A stretch of DNA of 21,719 bases. It comes from Patescibacteria group bacterium. GTDB taxonomy: Bacteria; Patescibacteriota; Saccharimonadia; Saccharimonadales; Saccharimonadaceae. Below the pieces are notes generated by a model. It saw only the letters and a list, made by a program, of their open reading frames with translations. It was not told the DNA's origin and did not search any database. Below, in pieces: positions 11,790 through 20,439 of the stretch. The stretch is from positions 1 to 21,719 of the forward strand of contig JAUPVA010000031.1 of NCBI GenBank assembly GCA_030917245.1, given 5' to 3'. Positions within the stretch are counted from its first letter, which is position 1. Each line of letters starts with the position of its first letter. A program made the position numbers and the translations under genes.

Positions 11790-14700
11790 CTAGGCTCCGT
11801 AAATATGGTGGTTGTTTTCGGCCAAATTCATAGCCGCATCGATAACCTTATCTATCCGTTCATAATCAGTGATACCAAGGTCTTCGTACAAGTAGTCATC
11901 GAGTTTAGATCGCATTTGTCGCTTAGTTTCATATGTTCGCCACCAATCTACAGTAGCGTTTTGATTGACGATGCGAGTAAGCGCAAGTGTGGCTTGGTTG
12001 TAATTATCGCCACTAATCTCGAACAACAGGTCTTTAAGGTTGCGATGCATGATATCAGCACCCTTTTCTGACTTGATAGTTTCCGGCAGGTCACTATCTT
12101 TCTTTTGTTCAACCTCTTCATCAAGCAACCGTAACTGTTTCAAGGCTTCGACATCGGCCATTTTTTTGGCGCGCATCGCTTCTAATATCTCCTTGATACG
12201 TTTGGAGAATCGGTCGTAAAGCGCCTCATCCTGATTTCTGCGCTCTGTGATTCGTCGCTCGGTTTGCGCTGCAATAGCTTCGGCTTTCGACGTATCGCTT
12301 CCCAATTCTTCTATCGCTTCATTTAGCTTATCTCGATTGGTTATCTCAATTTCGCCAGTTAGCACTTCGGCCTCACCGGCACGAATATTTTCGTCCAATA
12401 TTTTTACTAACTCTAGTTGATACTTATGTAAGTCAACTTGGTCACCAAACTGCAATGCCGCGCTTTTTTTGAGTTCTTGGAACTTCTTGGCGTCCATCTT
12501 GAGTTTACGGATATCATCTTCCCCAAATTTATCGGCAAAACTCTCTAAGCTCAGACACTCAGCGAACACATCGAGGAACTGATTCATCGTGTCGTTAAAC
12601 GTTACTCGCGTCGGATCATCACGCAGCCTTTCAATCATTGCGGTAGAGTCAGCCGGCACACCTTCAAATAGCTTGGTGAGCTCACCGTATTTAGCCTCAA
12701 GCTCCCGAACTTTTTGGTCTACGTCTATTAAGGCGCTCTCGACATCACCAGGCTCATAGTTACCAAACAGCTCCATGGCAGTATGTATATTTACGGCATT
12801 TTCCGAATAGTCGATGATAAATCCACTGGTCTTTGCCGCCACCGGGTTCTCATTATCAAATAGTCGATTGACTCGGGCGATTGCTTGCAACAAATTGTGA
12901 TCTTTTAGCTCTTTCGCCAGATACAGCACAGTGTTTCGTGGCGCGTCAAAACCTGTCAGCAATTTGTCGACCACTATGACGATCTCGATACCTTCAGGGC
13001 TATGCGTGAAGCTTTCGATCACTGCCTCTTCATACTTTTGCAGGCTTTGGTGGTTGGCTTTCACTTGCTTCAGAAAGTCAGCTACTTCTTGCCGGTTTTC
13101 GTTATCTTCTGGTATCTCGCCATTTTCATCCGATACAACTAAGGCAGTTTGGATTTTACCTTCTCGTTCAAAGAACTTCTGCATCACCAGTGCAGCGTAC
13201 TTACTTGGTGCAACCAGCTGGGCCTTCAGACCAGTACCTTGGAAGCGTTCAGTGTAATGCTTTTGCACGTCGTAGCAAATCTCACGGATTCGGTCAGGGT
13301 TTTCGGTGACTACTTTTTTCTCGACTCTTTTTTGCAGAATATATTTTTGTTTATTGGTTAGATCTTCGCTCACGCGATCATAGCGGCGATCGATCTGCAC
13401 CGCATCGTCATGTAGAGGTATGTAGCGACCTTCATATATAAGCGGTAACACAATCTTATCCTGCAGAGCATCGTCAATGGTGTATTTATCGATGAAGTTA
13501 CCCCAAGTGTGCTGAGATTTTTCGTCTTTTAATAATGGCGTACCAGTAAATGCTATAAATGATGCGTTTGGTATGACTTTTTTCATTTCTTCACTAGCAT
13601 TGACGGCTACGCTTTTACTAGCCCGACCGTGCGAACGGTGAGCCTCGTCGACTAGTACAAAAATATTTGGATCGTCATCGGTAAACTTCTTTATCGCATT
13701 GGCAGCCGCACCAAACTTTTGCACGAGTGTAGTGATGACCCCACTCTCTTTGTCTTTGATCATCTGCAATAGATGCTGACCGCTTTGGGCTTGGATAATT
13801 TTTTTCTTGAGTCCGGCGTTGCGCAGCGTATCGCGTATCTGTCTATCTAGGTCTTTACGATCGGTCACTACCACTACCCGGGGATTTTCAATACCTGGGT
13901 CTTCCACCAGTGCGCGTATGAACATCACCATAGTTAGTGACTTACCCGAGCCTTGCGTATGCCAGACGATACCACCACGCCGTTTGCTACCGTCGCGTTC
14001 GTGTATGCGACGAAGCATCTTGTGAATAGCAAAATACTGCTGGTAGCGAGCCACCTTCTTTATCGGACCGTCATAAAACACATAATTTTTGGCAATATCG
14101 AGCAGGCGCTCAGGACGCAGCATAGAGTAGGCACCTATATCTTGTTCTGAAATATGCCGTTCTAGCAACTGCTCACGTCCATGAGTGTAGCCGTTCAGAT
14201 CCTTCAGTAGTTGCGCGTACACCTTAGTATCAATTGGCTTTGCGATGACGTTTGATACTTTGGCGCGTAGCTCGTCGTCGCTTATGTCCTTTTCGCGCCA
14301 ATTAGCGTAAAACTTCGCCGGCGTACCGGTCGTGCCGTACAGCCAATTAGCGCCATTTGCTGCCACGAGCAGCTGTGCATAGGTAAATAGTTTTGGCACA
14401 TGCTCGGGGCTTTGGTAACGCGCCAGCTGAGCGATAGCTTTTTGTATATCGACACCAGATTTCTTGTTCTCGATCACTGCGAGCGGTATGCCGTTTACAA
14501 AACACACTACGTCACAGCGGATTGTTTCTTTGCCAGTAACTTTGTACTCTACCGTCACGTGGAACTGGTTGTTTTTACCACCATCCGAAAAGTCGATGTA
14601 GCGGAAGCTGCGGCTCTCGCGTCTGCCGTCAGCAAACACCTCTATGGTTTTGCCACCTATCTTTGGCATGATCATATGTGAAATTTCTTTGGATGTATCA

Positions 14701-14975
14701 ATCAAGCCTTCGAGTCGGATAGATTCCAGCTCTTCTACTACGCCAGCCACATCTGCCTCGCTAAATTTCAGCTCCTGCCCGCTAGTTTCGTAACTATTGA
14801 TACTCATAAGCGACTGCCGGGCGATGTCGTGTAAAATGAATTTGCTGGTGTCACCGCCGCGCTGCGTCAAAGCTTCTTCGCGGCTCAGATAGATATAGCC
14901 CATGTTCACCAGCAGCTCTACTAGTGGCAGTTGTGACTGCTTGGCTTCGTCGAAATCTACATTGCTGAGGTTCAT
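11790..14975 (-). CDS. hsdR: Type I restriction enzyme R subunit
   Basis: Motor and nuclease subunit (1061 residues, normal length) that with HsdM and HsdS translocates and cuts unmodified DNA. The PD-(D/E)xK nuclease is near the N terminus: D155 in RCDVVCF and E169-N-K171 in AVIENKK. The SF2 translocase follows: Walker A HTQGSGKS (339-346), VVTDRKDLDRQI, DEAH (443-446, LVDEAHRSHG), FTGTPLL, then VVDKLLTGFDAP and QAIARVNRLFD (motifs V and VI). The C-terminal third is helical, charged and likely contacts HsdM. All catalytic motifs are intact. AAGGAGA in the hsdS 3' end serves its ATG. The start overlaps the hsdS stop by four bases. Confidence 0.96.
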   Translation of the reverse strand: MNLSNVDFDEAKQSQLPLVELLVNMGYIYLSREEALTQRGGDTSKFILHDIARQSLMSINSYETSGQELKFSEADVAGVVEELESIRLEGLIDTSKEISHMIMPKIGGKTIEVFADGRRESRSFRYIDFSDGGKNNQFHVTVEYKVTGKETIRCDVVCFVNGIPLAVIENKKSGVDIQKAIAQLARYQSPEHVPKLFTYAQLLVAANGANWLYGTTGTPAKFYANWREKDISDDELRAKVSNVIAKPIDTKVYAQLLKDLNGYTHGREQLLERHISEQDIGAYSMLRPERLLDIAKNYVFYDGPIKKVARYQQYFAIHKMLRRIHERDGSKRRGGIVWHTQGSGKSLTMVMFIRALVEDPGIENPRVVVVTDRKDLDRQIRDTLRNAGLKKKIIQAQSGQHLLQMIKDKESGVITTLVQKFGAAANAIKKFTDDDPNIFVLVDEAHRSHGRASKSVAVNASEEMKKVIPNASFIAFTGTPLLKDEKSQHTWGNFIDKYTIDDALQDKIVLPLIYEGRYIPLHDDAVQIDRRYDRVSEDLTNKQKYILQKRVEKKVVTENPDRIREICYDVQKHYTERFQGTGLKAQLVAPSKYAALVMQKFFEREGKIQTALVVSDENGEIPEDNENRQEVADFLKQVKANHQSLQKYEEAVIESFTHSPEGIEIVIVVDKLLTGFDAPRNTVLYLAKELKDHNLLQAIARVNRLFDNENPVAAKTSGFIIDYSENAVNIHTAMELFGNYEPGDVESALIDVDQKVRELEAKYGELTKLFEGVPADSTAMIERLRDDPTRVTFNDTMNQFLDVFAECLSLESFADKFGEDDIRKLKMDAKKFQELKKSAALQFGDQVDLHKYQLELVKILDENIRAGEAEVLTGEIEITNRDKLNEAIEELGSDTSKAEAIAAQTERRITERRNQDEALYDRFSKRIKEILEAMRAKKMADVEALKQLRLLDEEVEQKKDSDLPETIKSEKGADIMHRNLKDLLFEISGDNYNQATLALTRIVNQNATVDWWRTYETKRQMRSKLDDYLYEDLGITDYERIDKVIDAAMNLAENNHHIYGA

Positions 14976-16222
14976 GTTGCTTCTCCTTTGGGCTTCAGCG
15001 TTTCGGGTGTACGAATTGTACCAGTGATAAGGTTTTTGAGGATGTACTTTTTCTGATCAACTAAACGAGATCTTTTATCATCTAAAGCTTTAATCTCTTT
15101 ATCGGCAAGATCTAGGATCGATGCAAGCTTCTCCTGTTCCTTTTTCGAGATGTTTGGAATAGGCATTTTTTTAAAATTATCTATCGATAAGATTTTCATA
15201 GTACCGCCTTGTCCGATTCTCTCCCAGTAACCAATCATTTTCATATACTTCAAGTACTGAAAGACAAACTGTCGATCTGCCATTTGTTGATCTATAGTAA
15301 TTTTTGCTAATCGACTTGTAATTACGGCTGACTCACCTCCGGGCATTAAACCAAGATAACCTAAGCTCCCTGTTTTCGAAATAATAATATCACCGCCACA
15401 TACACCACTGCGGCTTAAATCTCTTTTAAACTTATCTTCGCTAACAAACCTTGTAAGACTAAGTTTTTCTATAAATGTGTTTTTCAGGTGATGCATTTCG
15501 ATAACAGGCACACCAGTTGAGGTAAACTCGCTTAATTTCATTTGACTACCAAATGGCCCGTCAACAATTGCATTTTTTGATTTTGATGCAAAGTTACTTA
15601 AAGTAGTATATTCCCATTTGCTATCACTGCTGTTAACTCGCCTTTTGCCGTTAAATAACTCTTGCATCAAGCCTTTTTTTAACTGCTCTTTCAGTGCAAT
15701 CTTTTGCTCCAGCTTCTCGATATACTCATCCCAAACCTCCAAAACCCCCACAATCCGCTCTTGCTCTGGTTTTTCGGACAGTTTTATTTTCAGTTTTTTC
15801 ATATCCGACCCGTACAGATGGAAAATAGTAGAGCCTGTAGTCAAGCGCAAGATGGCGTGTCTATCTCCCGCCACGAAGTAGGCAAAAAAACGCCCATCGA
15901 GCATGTCCTCATCCGGTCGAATGATTAAAACATCTCCACCAATCACGACGTCACTAAAAGGCAAAGAGCTGGCCGTTGCTAATCCTCTAGGTGTTACATC
16001 TGAAGTCGGCATCAGGACATCATTTGCAGCCGAGAGGACTATACCATCGGATAGGTTTGTGCGGCTCCTTACCTCTTTGATAACTTCGTTATATTTCGTA
16101 AATAGCTCACCGTAATGAACACACCGATATTTCCCATCATCAACAATGTCATCCTTGCTTAAGCCCTTGCCCTTTGTGATTTGAGCGATATCACCGAGTT
16201 TTTTTATTTGCCAGTTAGTCAT
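14972..16222 (-). CDS. hsdS: Type I restriction specificity subunit, full length (two target-recognition domains)
   Basis: The 416-residue protein has the normal two-half design. TRD1 (about 1-150, opening WQIKKLGDIAQITKGKGL) is followed by a conserved helix (PEQERIVGVLEVWDEYIEKLEQKIALKEQLKKGLMQ). TRD2 (about 200-370, opening WEYTTLSNFASKS) is followed by a second helix (KEQEKLASILDLADKEIKALDDKRSRLVDQKK). The two halves recognise the two parts of a split DNA target and the helices set the spacing and bind two HsdM. It lies two bases after the second HEPN gene and overlaps hsdR by four bases. The recognition sequence cannot be read from the protein. Confidence 0.95.
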   Translation of the reverse strand: MTNWQIKKLGDIAQITKGKGLSKDDIVDDGKYRCVHYGELFTKYNEVIKEVRSRTNLSDGIVLSAANDVLMPTSDVTPRGLATASSLPFSDVVIGGDVLIIRPDEDMLDGRFFAYFVAGDRHAILRLTTGSTIFHLYGSDMKKLKIKLSEKPEQERIVGVLEVWDEYIEKLEQKIALKEQLKKGLMQELFNGKRRVNSSDSKWEYTTLSNFASKSKNAIVDGPFGSQMKLSEFTSTGVPVIEMHHLKNTFIEKLSLTRFVSEDKFKRDLSRSGVCGGDIIISKTGSLGYLGLMPGGESAVITSRLAKITIDQQMADRQFVFQYLKYMKMIGYWERIGQGGTMKILSIDNFKKMPIPNISKKEQEKLASILDLADKEIKALDDKRSRLVDQKKYILKNLITGTIRTPETLKPKGEAT

Positions 16223-16224
16223 CT

Positions 16225-16992
16225 TTAAAACACCGTCTTTATTATCTTTGCAGTACCATCAATCAGTTCAGTGATTTGATCTTTTGTCGGCTCTGACAAC
16301 TTCTTATGGTCACATAAATTGCGTATATCTGCCATCTGCTGAATACCACGCCATTGAGGTGTGTCTATAATAGAGCTATCTTTTAGAAGCTGTGCTAAAT
16401 CATTTATACCTGGGTTCTTTTTGGTAATTTTGATATTATGGTCGCGACAGACCTGTTGTAAGTGCGACTCAATTACGACACCGGCCATCGCCCCAGCTGC
16501 ACGTGTGAAACCATTTTTGTTCAAATGTCGTGCGGCTTCTATTTCAGAATCGAATAAATCAGCCTGGAGAACTTGAGTTAAGTCTATCAACCTGCTATCA
16601 ATAAGTTCGTACGCTGATTTTAGTATAAGCAACTGCTGCGTAAATTTTGGAATAGCAGCATCTGGACTCACTACAGTATCCAGCCCTATCCTCCTTGTGA
16701 GATTCAACAGATAGTCAAATACTGTATAGTTTTCGTACGTTGCACCCTTCCTCTTATCTGTAGACTTATACAATGACGAAAAGTCATCTAATCGATTAGG
16801 CAATACTTGTCGCACAAGCTCCTTCGACTCCGAATACCAAGCTTGATAACCTTCACTAAATGATAGTTTGAAATCTTTTATTATTTCTTCCTGACCTTCA
16901 CTTAGATAGCCTTGCTCTTTGTGCATCGCAATCTGTAGGCGTACGCCTTGGTTAACAAGCTCTCGTAGTTTATCTTTCAAATCATCCTTCAT
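16225..16992 (-). CDS. HEPN-type protein with C-terminal RNxxxH motif (predicted RNase or RNA-binding effector)
   Basis: A 255-residue protein, helical throughout. Residues about 150-255 look like a HEPN domain: an ARHLNKNGFTRAAGAMAGVVIESHLQQ helix pair, similar in style to DUF4145 and Abi-type proteins, then MADIRNLCDHKK, where R224-N225-x3-H229 is the R-x(4-6)-H motif typical of HEPN ribonucleases. The N-terminal 150 residues are unassigned and may sense or partner. Family knowledge: HEPN RNases act as dimers and cut RNA in abortive-infection, toxin and CRISPR systems (for example PrrC, RloC, Cas13). The start overlaps the previous stop as ATGA. Nuclease activity is inferred from the motif only. 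Confidence 0.72.
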   Translation of the reverse strand: MKDDLKDKLRELVNQGVRLQIAMHKEQGYLSEGQEEIIKDFKLSFSEGYQAWYSESKELVRQVLPNRLDDFSSLYKSTDKRKGATYENYTVFDYLLNLTRRIGLDTVVSPDAAIPKFTQQLLILKSAYELIDSRLIDLTQVLQADLFDSEIEAARHLNKNGFTRAAGAMAGVVIESHLQQVCRDHNIKITKKNPGINDLAQLLKDSSIIDTPQWRGIQQMADIRNLCDHKKLSEPTKDQITELIDGTAKIIKTVF

Positions 16993-17711
16993 CTCTTTTT
17001 CTCCCGCTGCTGTGTAGTAAATGCGTGTTCAATCGTAAACCGCTCTACTCTATCAAATACTGTCGATTCGCGATTATTCTCTATCACATTCCACAGCTTT
17101 TCTAACTTCCAGCTTACTAGATTTGCTATGATAGTCTCCATCGTCCAGCAAACCTGAGCAAACAGACGTGTGGCATCGGCCGGATTATCAAATTCCTTCA
17201 CTCCTTTTCGTAAGTCTCCATGATGCTCGTGTGCATTACGATTTTTCGACAAATCGTTTTGCCACGAATCTCGCTGAAGTTTTGCGAACTGAACAAAATC
17301 AGCATTGTCCGGGTGATTAGCTACGAAGACCTTGGTATATTTATTAAAATTTTTATTATCTTCAGCAAACATAAAACCGATGTCGATACCAATGGCTTTG
17401 AGATATTGCTGCGAGCGGTCTTTATATAGTGTCCACAGGTCGCTATATAAACTCTCGTAAGCAGCGCGTTGTCGGCTAAGGTTGAAAGTCGTGAATTCGT
17501 CTGTTGTGATCGTCTGAAAGTGCGCGAGTGCGGTTTCGAGCTCATCTTTTATTCTGTCGGCAGCAAAGTTTGCCTTATCTTTTACTTCTTCATCGGCGTC
17601 GAGATATTTGACCAGTTCTTTCGGCAGAATATAAGGTCGCCAAATATCTGGGTCATTTACGCCCCAAGAAGAAGTTTCTCGAGCTGTCCATACAGTACTT
17701 GTATTATTCAT
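16989..17711 (-). CDS. HEPN-like protein with RN-x3-H motif
   Basis: A 240-residue, mainly helical protein of a family I cannot name. The key segment is DSWQNDLSKNRNAHEHHGDLR, where R158-N159-x3-H163 matches the HEPN R-x4-H motif. It is followed by a final helical region (LFAQVCWTMETIIANLVSWKLEKLW). The N-terminal third has an aromatic-rich opening and a conserved-looking FNLSRQRAAYESLYSDLW. Two adjacent HEPN-type genes could be an active/regulatory pair or a heteromer. AGAGG lies upstream of the ATG, and the start overlaps the preceding gene by eight bases. Other possibilities are a non-catalytic RNA-binding helical protein; catalysis is unproven. Confidence 0.65.
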   Translation of the reverse strand: MNNTSTVWTARETSSWGVNDPDIWRPYILPKELVKYLDADEEVKDKANFAADRIKDELETALAHFQTITTDEFTTFNLSRQRAAYESLYSDLWTLYKDRSQQYLKAIGIDIGFMFAEDNKNFNKYTKVFVANHPDNADFVQFAKLQRDSWQNDLSKNRNAHEHHGDLRKGVKEFDNPADATRLFAQVCWTMETIIANLVSWKLEKLWNVIENNRESTVFDRVERFTIEHAFTTQQREKKR

Positions 17712-18261
17712 TTTTAGTCCTCTTCAAAGCACTCAACACTTTTTCTAGCTGTTCGCGCATCTTATCGTCTGTCATCTCACCGCGTTCGTCTTGCGCCTGT
17801 GCCTTCAAGATATTTACCAACTCCTGCCCCTCTTGGAATGTCTTGTGGAGATTTTCGATATCTTTTTCTTGTTTGCTCAGCAGTTTCTGGCGCTTCTGCG
17901 ATAGCTTAAATAGCCCGGCAAAAAATACCAAAAAACCAACCGAACCAATGATGGTAGCGATCTGACTATTGAAAGTTGCAATATTGTCGAGTGTCAGACC
18001 AGCTGTTGCTATAGCTACGAATAGCGGCAACAAGAACTTACACATATCAATCCAGTGATCGATACCCTGTAACTGCTTTTCGTGGAGTGATTGTACCATT
18101 TTGAGCGCACGCTCGGTCATGTCAAAATGATCGCGCATCATATTCATGGCGCTTTCCATCATCTGCGCATATTTTGCCATGCCGTCCATTTGCTCAAATG
18201 ACTGCACCGCTAGCTCTAGTTCTTCGCGAGTGACTGGTTTTTGGGCTTTATCGTAACTCAT
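17704..18261 (-). CDS. Two-helix membrane protein with flanking coiled coils
   Basis: A 185-residue protein that I do not recognise. An N-terminal soluble helix rich in Met and Gln (about 12-65, MAKYAQMMESAMNMM) leads to two membrane helices (about 75-92 and 100-120; FLLPLFVAIATAGLTL and IATIIGSVGFLVFFAGLF). A long charged coiled coil follows (about 120-185, KLSQKRQKLLSKQEKDIENLHK). Both termini are predicted in the cytoplasm. A membrane protein inside a Type I restriction operon is unusual. It could anchor the HEPN and NYN proteins or act as a membrane-disrupting effector (inference). It overlaps the genes on both sides by four and eight bases. Confidence 0.75.
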   Translation of the reverse strand: MSYDKAQKPVTREELELAVQSFEQMDGMAKYAQMMESAMNMMRDHFDMTERALKMVQSLHEKQLQGIDHWIDMCKFLLPLFVAIATAGLTLDNIATFNSQIATIIGSVGFLVFFAGLFKLSQKRQKLLSKQEKDIENLHKTFQEGQELVNILKAQAQDERGEMTDDKMREQLEKVLSALKRTKNE

Positions 18262-18926
18262 ACTCTGCCTCGCTCATTGCTCGAAGGCTTGCTTTTTTGG
18301 CGATTTTTTGCTATATTTACAGGTGAATCACCATGTCTTGGCTTGCCTAAGGTTTCGACCGACCGCACATTCTGAGACGCTTTCCGGCTCTGCCTAAGGT
18401 TTCGACCGACCGCACGAGCCGGTTTTTTGTTTTTCAGATATTCGAGTTTGCTTTGGAGTGGTTCGAGACTAGTAATGTAGCTGCGATACCCACTCAGTAG
18501 CTTGGAGTAGCGACGGTTCGGCGTGATGATACGGAGCAATTTAGAGTTTTCCTCTAGGTATTCCGCTAGGCAGTAAAAGTCGCCGTCACCGCTAACAATG
18601 ATAGCTTTGTCGTAGTCGTCGTATAACTTGGCGGATGCGTACAACACCAACTCTGCGTCAACGTTACCTTTCATAGTCTTTTTGCCGTTTTCGTAGTACG
18701 CCACGGTAGGCTTAAAGATGAGCGTATAACCAGCTTGCTGTAAGCTCGTATATAAATCTTGGTTGCCGTCAGTTTTGCCTATAAACAGATATGCTTCGCT
18801 GACATTGTATTTGTTTTTGAGGTACAGGCGAAATTTTTTGTAATCTAAATTCCAGCCAAGAGAACGCACACCAAGATTGAGGTTTTGGCTGTCGATAAAT
18901 GCGTAGTTTGGCAGGGAGTTTTCCAT
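18258..18926 (-). CDS. NYN-domain (PIN-like) ribonuclease with basic tail
   Basis: A 222-residue protein whose first 160 residues form a NYN/LabA-type PIN-like nuclease domain. The acidic metal-site residues are D12 in AFIDSQNLN, D90 in KGNVDAEL, and D114/D116 in VSGDGDFYCL, with the family's TPNRRYSKLL end. The last 60 residues are strongly basic and low-complexity, and probably bind RNA or are disordered. Two copies of a 25-base repeat lie in this tail. The ATG at 18926, one base after the hsdM stop, is preferred; a TTG at 18941 is possible. Such enzymes cut RNA with divalent metal. Together with two HEPN genes it makes an RNA-targeting cassette. Confidence 0.85.
   Translation of the reverse strand: MENSLPNYAFIDSQNLNLGVRSLGWNLDYKKFRLYLKNKYNVSEAYLFIGKTDGNQDLYTSLQQAGYTLIFKPTVAYYENGKKTMKGNVDAELVLYASAKLYDDYDKAIIVSGDGDFYCLAEYLEENSKLLRIITPNRRYSKLLSGYRSYITSLEPLQSKLEYLKNKKPARAVGRNLRQSRKASQNVRSVETLGKPRHGDSPVNIAKNRQKSKPSSNERGRV
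18344..18415. repeat. 25-bp direct repeat pair in the NYN gene tail
   Basis: Identical 25-base units occupy 18344-18368 and 18391-18415, starting TGCCTAAGGTTTCGACCGAC on the plus strand, 47 bases apart. As 47 is not a multiple of three, the two copies are translated in different frames (AVGRNLRQ versus VRSVETLGK). Loss of one unit by slippage would shift the frame and hit a TGA at 18328-18330. Confidence 0.9.
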
Positions 18927-18927
18927 G

Positions 18928-20439
18928 CTATTTGATCCCAAGCTCTCTCAGATAGTGTTTCATTTGTTCTTCGAGCTTTTCGAGCTGGGGATTGAGGTCT
19001 TCGATAGCTTTGATAGTAGCGGCGATATCGACCTCTTCCTCCTCTTCGAATGTGTCGACGTAGCGGGTGATGTTGAGGTTGTAGTCGTTTTCTTTCACCT
19101 CATCTGGGGCAGCAACGTGGGCGAACTTTTCAACATCTTGGCGAGTCATGAAGGTATCGAAGATCTTGTCGGCGTGCTCTGGCTCGAGTGAGTTCTGCGC
19201 CTTGCCTTGTTTGAACTGCTTGGATGCCTCTATGAAAAGTATGTCTTTATCATTTTCGCGCTCGCCACCCTTTTCGCGTGCTCGGTCAATAACGAGGATA
19301 GCCACTGGGATGCCGGTTGTTTGGAACAGGCCTGGCGCAAGACCAATGACAGCATCGATCAAATTTTCTTCGATCAATTGCTTACGGATTTTGCCCTCAG
19401 ACCCACCGCGAAACAATACTCCGTGCGGTACGATAACCGCCATGCGACCGGTGCGCGGTTTAAGCGTTTCGACCATATGACTAATAAATGCGTAGTCACC
19501 CTTGTCCTTCGGCGGAACGCCGCGCCAAAAACGCTTGTACGGATCGCTCTCGGCGTTTTCAGCACCCCATTTCGCCAGACTAAATGGAGGATTTGCCACA
19601 AGCGTATCGAACTTCATCAAGCCATCGTTTTCAACGAGTAGCGGATTGTTGAGCGTATCACCCCATTCAATATGCGCGCTGTCCATACCATGTAGGAACA
19701 TGTTCATACGTGCTAATTGGTAGGTAGAGCCGGTCGCTTCTTGGCCGTAGAGTGCGAAGTTAGTGCTGCCTTGCTTTCTTACCTCTTCACCAGCAAGCAG
19801 AAGCAGACCACCTGATCCCACGGCGGGGTCGGCAATGCGGTCACCCGGACGAGGACGAGCGAGTCGTGCGACAAGTGCTGCTACGGATGTAACCGTAAAG
19901 AACTCTCCCGCCTTTTTACCTGCCTGCGAACCGAACTTACCGATAAGGAACATGTATGCGTTGCCGATAATATCTTCGTTGACTTCGCTCAGATCAATTT
20001 TCTTAAAATCATCGAGTAAGTGGCGAATCATCTTGTTACGCTGCTGCGGCTTACCAAGAATGTTTTCGTTATTAAAATCGATCCCGCTGAATACACCCGC
20101 AAGCTTAGCAGCATTATGCTCTTCAATAGATTTAAGTGCGATGTTGATCACTTCACCGATGTTGTCATCTTCGATGCGCTTGTATACCTCGTCAAACGAG
20201 CTGCCGGGTGGCAGATAGAAACGCGAGGTCTTCATCTTGGCATCAATACGCGCCTCGTCGTCACCAAAGCGCTCTTTTAACTTTTCATGTTCAACTTTTG
20301 CCTTGTCACCGAGGTATTTAAAGAACAGTAGTGCGAGCGCATAATCTTTGTAGATACTTGCGTCGACACTCGCCCGTGAAGAGTTGGCTGCATCCCAGAG
20401 CAAGTCATTCAATTCGGATTGGGTATACTTTTTGGTCAT
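18928..20439 (-). CDS. hsdM: Type I restriction-modification methyltransferase subunit
   Basis: N6-adenine DNA methyltransferase subunit (503 residues). An N-terminal HsdM helical domain (about 1-150; LNDLLWDAANSSRASVDASIYKDYAL) precedes the MTase fold. It has the SAM-binding motif DPAVGSG at 204-210 and the catalytic NPPF at 283-286 (LVANPPFSLAKWG). GEFFTVTSVAALVARL is the usual HsdM approach to motif I. All key residues are present. With HsdS it protects host sites and with HsdR it forms the restriction complex. It starts four bases inside the upstream half-hsdS and is followed at once by the NYN gene, so the foreign-looking cassette sits between hsdM and the main hsdS. Confidence 0.96.
   Translation of the reverse strand: MTKKYTQSELNDLLWDAANSSRASVDASIYKDYALALLFFKYLGDKAKVEHEKLKERFGDDEARIDAKMKTSRFYLPPGSSFDEVYKRIEDDNIGEVINIALKSIEEHNAAKLAGVFSGIDFNNENILGKPQQRNKMIRHLLDDFKKIDLSEVNEDIIGNAYMFLIGKFGSQAGKKAGEFFTVTSVAALVARLARPRPGDRIADPAVGSGGLLLLAGEEVRKQGSTNFALYGQEATGSTYQLARMNMFLHGMDSAHIEWGDTLNNPLLVENDGLMKFDTLVANPPFSLAKWGAENAESDPYKRFWRGVPPKDKGDYAFISHMVETLKPRTGRMAVIVPHGVLFRGGSEGKIRKQLIEENLIDAVIGLAPGLFQTTGIPVAILVIDRAREKGGERENDKDILFIEASKQFKQGKAQNSLEPEHADKIFDTFMTRQDVEKFAHVAAPDEVKENDYNLNITRYVDTFEEEEEVDIAATIKAIEDLNPQLEKLEEQMKHYLRELGIK

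Noticed and set aside
18344..18415. CRISPR-like repeat pair
   Set aside because: Only two repeats, inside a coding sequence, with a 22-base spacer and no cas genes.
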